From the NCBI RefSeq assembly GCF_016859285.1, contig NC_053417.1:16683706-16747705 (forward strand): a DNA stretch of 64,000 nucleotides, in the 5' to 3' direction. Below, piece by piece: positions 57,302 through 64,000 of this stretch (position 1 is the stretch's first letter; every line of letters begins with the position of its first letter). The notes under the pieces were generated by a model. That model worked only from the letters and a program-made list of their open reading frames with translations. It was not told the DNA's origin and searched no databases. Both the position numbers and the translations under genes were made by a program. The stretch comes from Xiphias gladius (Eukaryota > Chordata > Actinopteri > Istiophoriformes > Xiphiidae).

Positions 57302-58608
57302 GTAAACCCATCCTCTCTATGCCTGTGAAAAGAGGAGGGATGTGTGGAAGGGTGCGGGGGGTGGGGGGTGGGGGTGTTATAGGGAGATGCATACAGAGAT
57401 GCTGGGATGCTGATGTGTTCTCTTAGGGGTCTTTCTTTCTCCTTTTCACCTCCCTTCCCATCTCACCTTGGGTGTATCAGAAATCGCGGATTCAGGCAGT
57501 GCTGGTGTAGCAGAGAGCTGAGCTGCGAGGCTTTGTTTGTCTCAGTCTTGGGGACTGCATCAGACGCTGCTCATCGATCACAGATGGGGCTGTTGTCTCC
57601 GTACAGTAGTGTTGGTCTGGCAGGGGGGAGCTAAATAAGGCTGGGGCAGTGGGCCTGCGGGAGAGGTACAGAGAGAGAGGAAAGGAGAGAGGAGAGAAGA
57701 GGGGGAGCAGCGTGGAGGGAAGATAAACAAGAATGGGACGGAGAGGAGAGGAAAGGATGCATCAGGGATGGTCTTTTGGGGTCTGTTTACTGATGCAGTC
57801 ATTGAGAAAGAGAGAGAGACGGATGGAGAGAGAGAGAGGAAGAGTGGAGAGGGGAATTCTAGCCGGCCATGTCTGTATAATGCACATGCGGTCCTGCAGG
57901 TCAAATCTGGATAAAATATTCAGGGCTCAAACCTGGGGGCACTCACAACAGTGTCACAGGGACGGGACTGAGCCGGCAGCCAGGGCCTTTGCTAGCACCG
58001 GTTCCTGCCTGCTTACAGAGACATCAAGGCAAAGACCTTAAATATTGTGCCAAAGCCATGTAAAGCTCTTGAAACTATGCCATGCACGATGGATCACACA
58101 ATCCTCTATAGCGCAAATGCTTCAAAGCCATGAAATGCTGCAGTTTCCAACACAATGCTCTTTAGCCATTGTTCAAAAAATCTGCCTTGTTCTTACACTT
58201 TCGGCACAATAATACTCTTGATTCTTTACAGAATGAAAGATTATGACTGAAATGGGGGTTTGGAGCCTATTCCCTGGATCAAACTTTCTACATAACTCTG
58301 CAACGTAACAGTTCCAGTCTCCAGTCACAGCTCTGCTCTGGGCTCTGACACACTCCAAGATACTTTTATATAAGAGCAAGCCTTTCATGGCTTTCATTTC
58401 ATAGGCCCCGTATGGTGCATAACATTGCTTGGAAATGCAGAAGGAAAGGTACAGTGAGTTTCGAAGCTTCTTCTGCTGATAGACTTGGGGTTGCAGGAAG
58501 ATACTGAAGAGAAAATGTATAGTAAGCTTGATTTTCTGTGGCACTATGACAAGCTAAGAGCTTTACATTGTCATTAAAAAATACTGGCCAGAAAGGACCT
58601 ACTGCATG

Positions 58609-58672
<64 letters not shown>

Positions 58673-61600
58673 TTTTATTTTATTTTTTTTACATAACAAC
58701 CGCATTCATCATCATCCAAATACTTTCTGGGAAATTATGTTAGAAGTATTTTTTAGAAATAGTTTTGTCTTTCCAAAGGACATTTGCCTATTTAAAACAA
58801 ATTATATGTAGTTCAAAACATCATCAATAATTTGACAAATTTGCTATGTTTACACATTTTTATATAACTATAATAATCTCTATGGTATTTGTAAAACAAT
58901 CCACACATAATACATGTCTGCTGAAAATGAATATGATCCGAATATGATCCAAATATGCAGATTAGAGGTCAAAAGACTAAGTTGTAATTTTGGAAACGAC
59001 CTCTTCACTCATCCCAACCGAGTCTATCAACAGCACAGGCAAAGATACAGCATGTGAGGAAAACTACGGCAAGATGAGATTCTGCAGTTGAGTTTACAGA
59101 TGTTTGTAAATTAAAAAAATGTTGCTGTTGTAAGCTTTTATATTTCAAGACTCTGAAGAATGCAGACAACGCTGGTCACGAATGTTGTAAAGAGAAGCAT
59201 GAACTTCAAGGAAAAAAAGCGTGGATGGCAAATTTTACAATTATTAGATAACATTATGAGACAGACAGCTTTTGACGGGTTATTTTAAAAACGCATTAGT
59301 GAATAGATCAAATACCTGATGAAATTGATTGAAGACATCTCTAGCCAACAGGAAATGAGTAAGGTGCAGCATTTAAAAAGATATAAAAACTAAGTACATG
59401 TTATATATATATACAAGTCACATTGTAATTACAATAAAAAGTTAATTTCATAAAAGTACCACTGAAAAACAGTGTTAACTTAACCTGGCCTGATAAATTC
59501 CTCAGAAAATTACAGAAGTCAATTAGATACGACCCAATATCTTGAGCCTGGTACAGAATATTCAGATGATATTATATCATTCACGCCATGCAATGAAAAA
59601 TGGTATAGTAGCATAGTAGCACAAGAATCGTGCATCTTACCATTTTAAGGTAAACTCATTCTCAAGCATCCAGTTTGTTAATCAGACATAATCTTGTTAT
59701 GTCTTATGGAGTACTTTGTCTGCAGTTTTAAAGGTTTATCCTTCATAGTGTAGTCAACATTTGCTTAAATTTATCTTAAAACTGTTAAACACTGACAAAC
59801 TGATCCAAATTTAGATCCAGATTAGAGGTCAAAGTATTGGCTGTCCAATGGAAGGTTGTTCAGTGATCCCCTTTCAAAGAAAGATTAAAGCGTTGAAAGA
59901 CCAGCAGCTCATTTTAGCAACATTCACATATTATTTAACTTCATAAAAATATGTACGCTGTTTATTTTACAGATAGACAGATTCAGAAACTAAACAGAGT
60001 GGGAAAAGATCGAGTCACAAGTGAATAGTCTTCAGTATAAATATGTGTGCAATTCCCCATTTGAATGCAGTCATGATGTTGGCTTGCACCCACCAGCAAC
60101 GATGCATTTGATCTCAAAGGCCTAGGAAGCTTTAGGCAACTCGAGCACTTGACCTAAGGTCAAATTTGAAGCTGCAATCAAAGCTACACTGAAATTGCAG
60201 CGGGGATCTCAGCGGGGTGGTGGTAAACTCCTAAAACTTAATCTGCACTAATAACTCTATTAATAGGCCAGCACCTGCACAGTGTGGGACTAAGACATGT
60301 TTTCCTGTCATGTAAGGGACACAATAATTCACCAAAGCATCAAGTGCTTTTTAATTATTTAAAATTATAATATATTTTACATATACCCCCCCAAAATAAT
60401 ACTGTCTCTGACATTAACATCACTTTGCAAAAGTAGTTGACCCTGTACATTATCAAATACTATCATAGTTGGATTTGAATTACATATAGGCATTATACAA
60501 GGGAATATGAGTACAACAGCACATCACTATAGTCTGACACACTGTTGATATACACAATGACTATCTAATGGCTAAATGTTCACATTCAGTTGATAAATGT
60601 TACCTTTTGTGTTCTTGAAATATTTTCAATGAAAATTGTAGTTTACATTGAGCTAAATGAACCGTATAGAAAACAGTTAACTACTGCACTCAACAACACT
60701 AACAAATAGGACGTGGAGGCTTGGATGGACTTATCCTTGTCTACGGAGAGTGCAGTGGCTGAGAACTGAATGGTAGCAGAGGCAAACGGGACTTGTTTAC
60801 AAGTTTGGGGAGCAGGTACCACACCTTCTCTCTGGTCAGCAGCACACAACAGAGGCGCAGATGAGAGATGATACTCAGCTATCCATCTGTGGCTTTGAAT
60901 AAGGATGTCCATTGAAAATAATCAGTGAAAATGTATTGATCAAGATACAGTCAGGAGCATAGACGATTTTCATTGTTGTTGATATTTAAAAGCCAGACAT
61001 TTACCCATATAAAAACAACTGCAATCATAAAATCACCATAATGTATTCCGCTTAATGTTGTACCGGTAATTTGGACACATGTATAGGTGCATGTTTGTAC
61101 ACTTGCGTGCATACATAGTTAAGGATATGCAGAGGGAGTGAGGTGAGCCAAGGAGTGGCTCTGGCATGGCTTTGATTATATAAAGGGCCTGTTCAGCACC
61201 CAGGCACCGTGCGACAGGCTGAGCCAATGACAGGGCCGCAGTAGTCCTGGGTTGCTGACCTCGTGAAACTGGCACAGGAACAAACGGCTGGGCTTTAGTT
61301 TGCACTCACACACTCGCGCTTGCACAGACTCCTCTGGCCCCTTTCAGCCAGCTGAGGCCTGGGTAGGTGCAGAGGAAGGACTGCTTTATCACTTGTGCTT
61401 GGGATGGGCAGGGATGAAGCGGGGGATGCATATGCAGCTTGTTTACAACGACACAAACAGTTGTTAATCACTGACTCGCTGTGCAGTGTTTCCATGAATT
61501 CATAAATATGTAAATCAGATATAAAATTTAGATGTCCTGGGACATGTTTTTAAAAGACTTATTAGGGTTTCACATATCAGTGCAGGTTATACGTGAGTAG

Positions 61601-64000
61601 AGTCGAAGTACCTACCGTGCTGCTGAGGTTTCTGTCACAATTGCCAGCTGCCAAAGGCATAGTACATTTGGAAGCTCTTTCATTTACAAAAATGCTTACC
61701 CAGCGTTCACCTGGGCAAATGTAAATATCTGGATCTACCATGTGTATAAACTCTTATGTTGTTATTCATAGAATAGTACATGCAGAGATTACATAAAAGC
61801 AAGTTCATAGGAATGTACGCACATACATGCCAGCATGTACTCACACACAAACACACACAAAACCCACACGTGTCCCAGGGAGTTTCTAATTTAGCCAATC
61901 ATGATGCTGACGTTGACGTTGGCACACACGCACTGGAATGTAGGTTGAGGAGCCTGTATGCACAGAATGACAGCTTCGTACTTTCCTGCTGATCACTTAC
62001 TCATATTCTACAGACATCACGCTCCCACCATAATCTGTTCAACTAAACTGTAGCTTGTTTCAAAATAATTTGGTTTATTGAGAAAACCCACCTGATTATT
62101 CTATAGCTATGTGATAGGGGGACCTGAAACAGAGTCAAAATCAATGCTGTACAATGAAAAAGTAGCCTTAATTAACATGTTGGATACCATGAGCTCGTCT
62201 TCCTGCGGAATTTGATCCTGTGTACGTCTGAAAGCGTCTGTTTTCTCATATACGCTTTCTTTTTCTCATTCAACTGAGAAAATTAAGTACTTTTATGTAA
62301 AAAATATCAGCAACCTTTTTTTTATTAACAATCAATGAGTACAAAAAAGGTGTAAGTACAACAACAGGATTATCATGAGCATAATATTGATATAGTAGAA
62401 GTCCAATATAATAAATCCAATCAATATAGGTCCAAGAAATAAGCCTAATAAAGAAGGGAATTACATGTTTATATGCTGTTATATTTCACAAGGAAATACT
62501 AGTTTCGCAAATGTAACTAAATAACCTTAAACTACTACATTTGGTCAGTGGAACTCATTCAGTTACTCTATATAAGCAATGGTCAAAGTTCAAATCCACT
62601 GGATGGGTGGATGCTAAGTCACGATTTCAGAGGTCAGTTCAAATCTATTAATTAGCACTTGAACTCTCCACAATGCTGCAAGCTCTGACATCACGCCTTA
62701 ATCTTTTCATCTTGTTCAGGGACTACGTCTTTCCATATTCGGGCTCCAGTGGACCTGGCCTGTACTTATCACTAATCCTAATCCATCTGGCACTAAACTA
62801 TACAATATTGCCCAGGTGCAAGCTGCACCAGACAGGTGGATAATTGCTTCAGGCTGTTGGAATGGATATGCCTGGCACACACCTTAAAACTGCAACTTCC
62901 AGTGTGGTCAGAAACGCGACCTGTTGTTTCCTTTTCATTTGTTAGTTGCTGCCTAAGTCCGCCCACCTTGTTTTGACCTTTAATTGCATTGCCCACCCTG
63001 GAAAAATAACTAAAATAATGGACTAGTGGGATGCGTCATTTCTTTAATCTGAAAAAACCATGTGGGTCAAGTCTGGGTCACTAGTGTCTGGGTCACCATT
63101 TGAGAGAAAAAAAAAGTGTGAACAATCTAGTGTTTAAATTTAGTGTAAATATTCAGGTCATCTTCAGTCTATCTTGGGTATCTTCCAAAAAGGCCTCTCC
63201 TAAAAGATCACAGTATTACTATTCAACTAAAGATAACAAAGATAATATCAATGACAGATGAAGTCCTTTACAAACATTGCTTTTTTTTGTGCTGCAATTC
63301 ATAAAATGATTTAATATATCTGTGACCAAAGCTGAGAAATAAACAGACTGAAGTGATGCCTGGTAATGTGACACAAAAAATAGACGTTATTTGTCACGGT
63401 CACAGATCTTAGGGTTACCTTTTACAGGCCCATTATAACTGGCTGTGGAGATTAATGGGTCAACCCGGACGATCACTAAGGACAGGCCAGGACAAGACCA
63501 CGCAGTCAAAGCAATGGGTGGACCATCACAACAAACAAAACTGACCATGCCAGCGCCGCACAGTAAGCCCATTGCTGCTGCATTATGTCTTTGATTAGGC
63601 AGGATTAAAAGGATCAGGATTAGCTTCAAGAAGTCCAAGGCCATGCAGGGTTTAGTTAGACTGAGAGCAGGACAGGTAGGGCAAACACATGAAGGCTAAG
63701 GAAATGGTTATTCGTCTGTCCCTTGTGTACTATGCATGTCAGTCCCACATTAAAAGATCGGTCATGTAGTAAAAGCAATACACCACACAAAGACTGAATT
63801 CCTGCAACATAGACACCGAGCAGGTCTATTGACTTTATGAACTGCTTAGAAAATTCCGTGCGCAAAGAATGTTGTGTAGTTGTGCTCTGTGCTGTCCCAT
63901 GTGAAAAAAAATGTCCTTCATATTTGTTTAAAAATGTAATTAATTAAGTCCATAAATCAAATAAAAATGTTTTGTGAGTATTCTGTGAGGCATTTTTTGC
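57302..64000 (+). other. Probable first intron of the unidentified gene
   Basis: No convincing exon on either strand. It contains purine-rich sequence at 57660-57860 and an (AT)n run at 58612-58669. Most of it is A/T-rich without recognised repeats. A conserved-looking GC-richer patch occurs at about 61130-61290. Confidence 0.45.
58612..58669. repeat. (AT)n microsatellite
   Basis: Perfect TA run of about 28 units. Confidence 0.96.

Noticed and set aside
58173..58544. 123-codon minus-strand open frame
   Set aside because: No domain recognised, no supporting splice sites, and the surroundings are intron-like.

Overview
The window looks like nuclear DNA of a teleost fish, probably a percomorph-like species. 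The genes are vertebrate and split into many exons with GT-AG introns. The non-coding DNA is full of long (TG/CA)n microsatellites, Tc1-like DNA transposons, a LINE fragment and foldback MITE-like repeats, all typical of fish. There are no operons and no CRISPR arrays. I recognised no tRNA or rRNA gene by eye.

All five genes read on the + strand. (1) 669-4220 holds the last ten coding exons of transketolase; its N-terminal exons lie left of the window. (2) 6975-20997 is a complete extracellular matrix protein 2-like gene (ECM2 family, probably the BGN-linked paralogue called ECMX). Three of its exons sit in a nearly identical 1.2-kb tandem duplication that keeps the reading frame. (3) 35631-42157 is the coding part of biglycan, with a likely non-coding first exon near 28.1-28.4 kb. 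It encodes 372 residues in seven coding exons. (4) 46191-50810 is beta-1,4-galactosyltransferase 3 (431 residues, six coding exons), with a GC-rich leader exon near 44.8-45.2 kb. (5) 57168-57301 is the first coding exon of a secreted or membrane protein that I cannot name; the rest of the window to 64000 appears to be its first intron.

For genes 2, 3 and 4 I checked that every splice junction keeps phase from ATG to stop (coding sums 2421, 1119 and 1296 nt). For transketolase I checked it from the first visible exon to the stop. These models are therefore well supported.

Biologically, ECM2-like protein and biglycan are matrix leucine-rich-repeat proteins of related families lying side by side. 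This parallels the ECM2-asporin linkage elsewhere in vertebrates. B4GALT3 is a Golgi enzyme, and transketolase is a cytosolic pentose-phosphate enzyme. They share no pathway operon-style; the order reflects conserved vertebrate linkage.

The most notable observations are the in-frame triple-exon duplication in the ECM2-like gene, a Tc1-like element carrying a copy of its own left flank and left end inside itself, two copies of one foldback repeat family in introns of neighbouring genes, and microsatellites sitting directly at b4galt3 splice acceptors.
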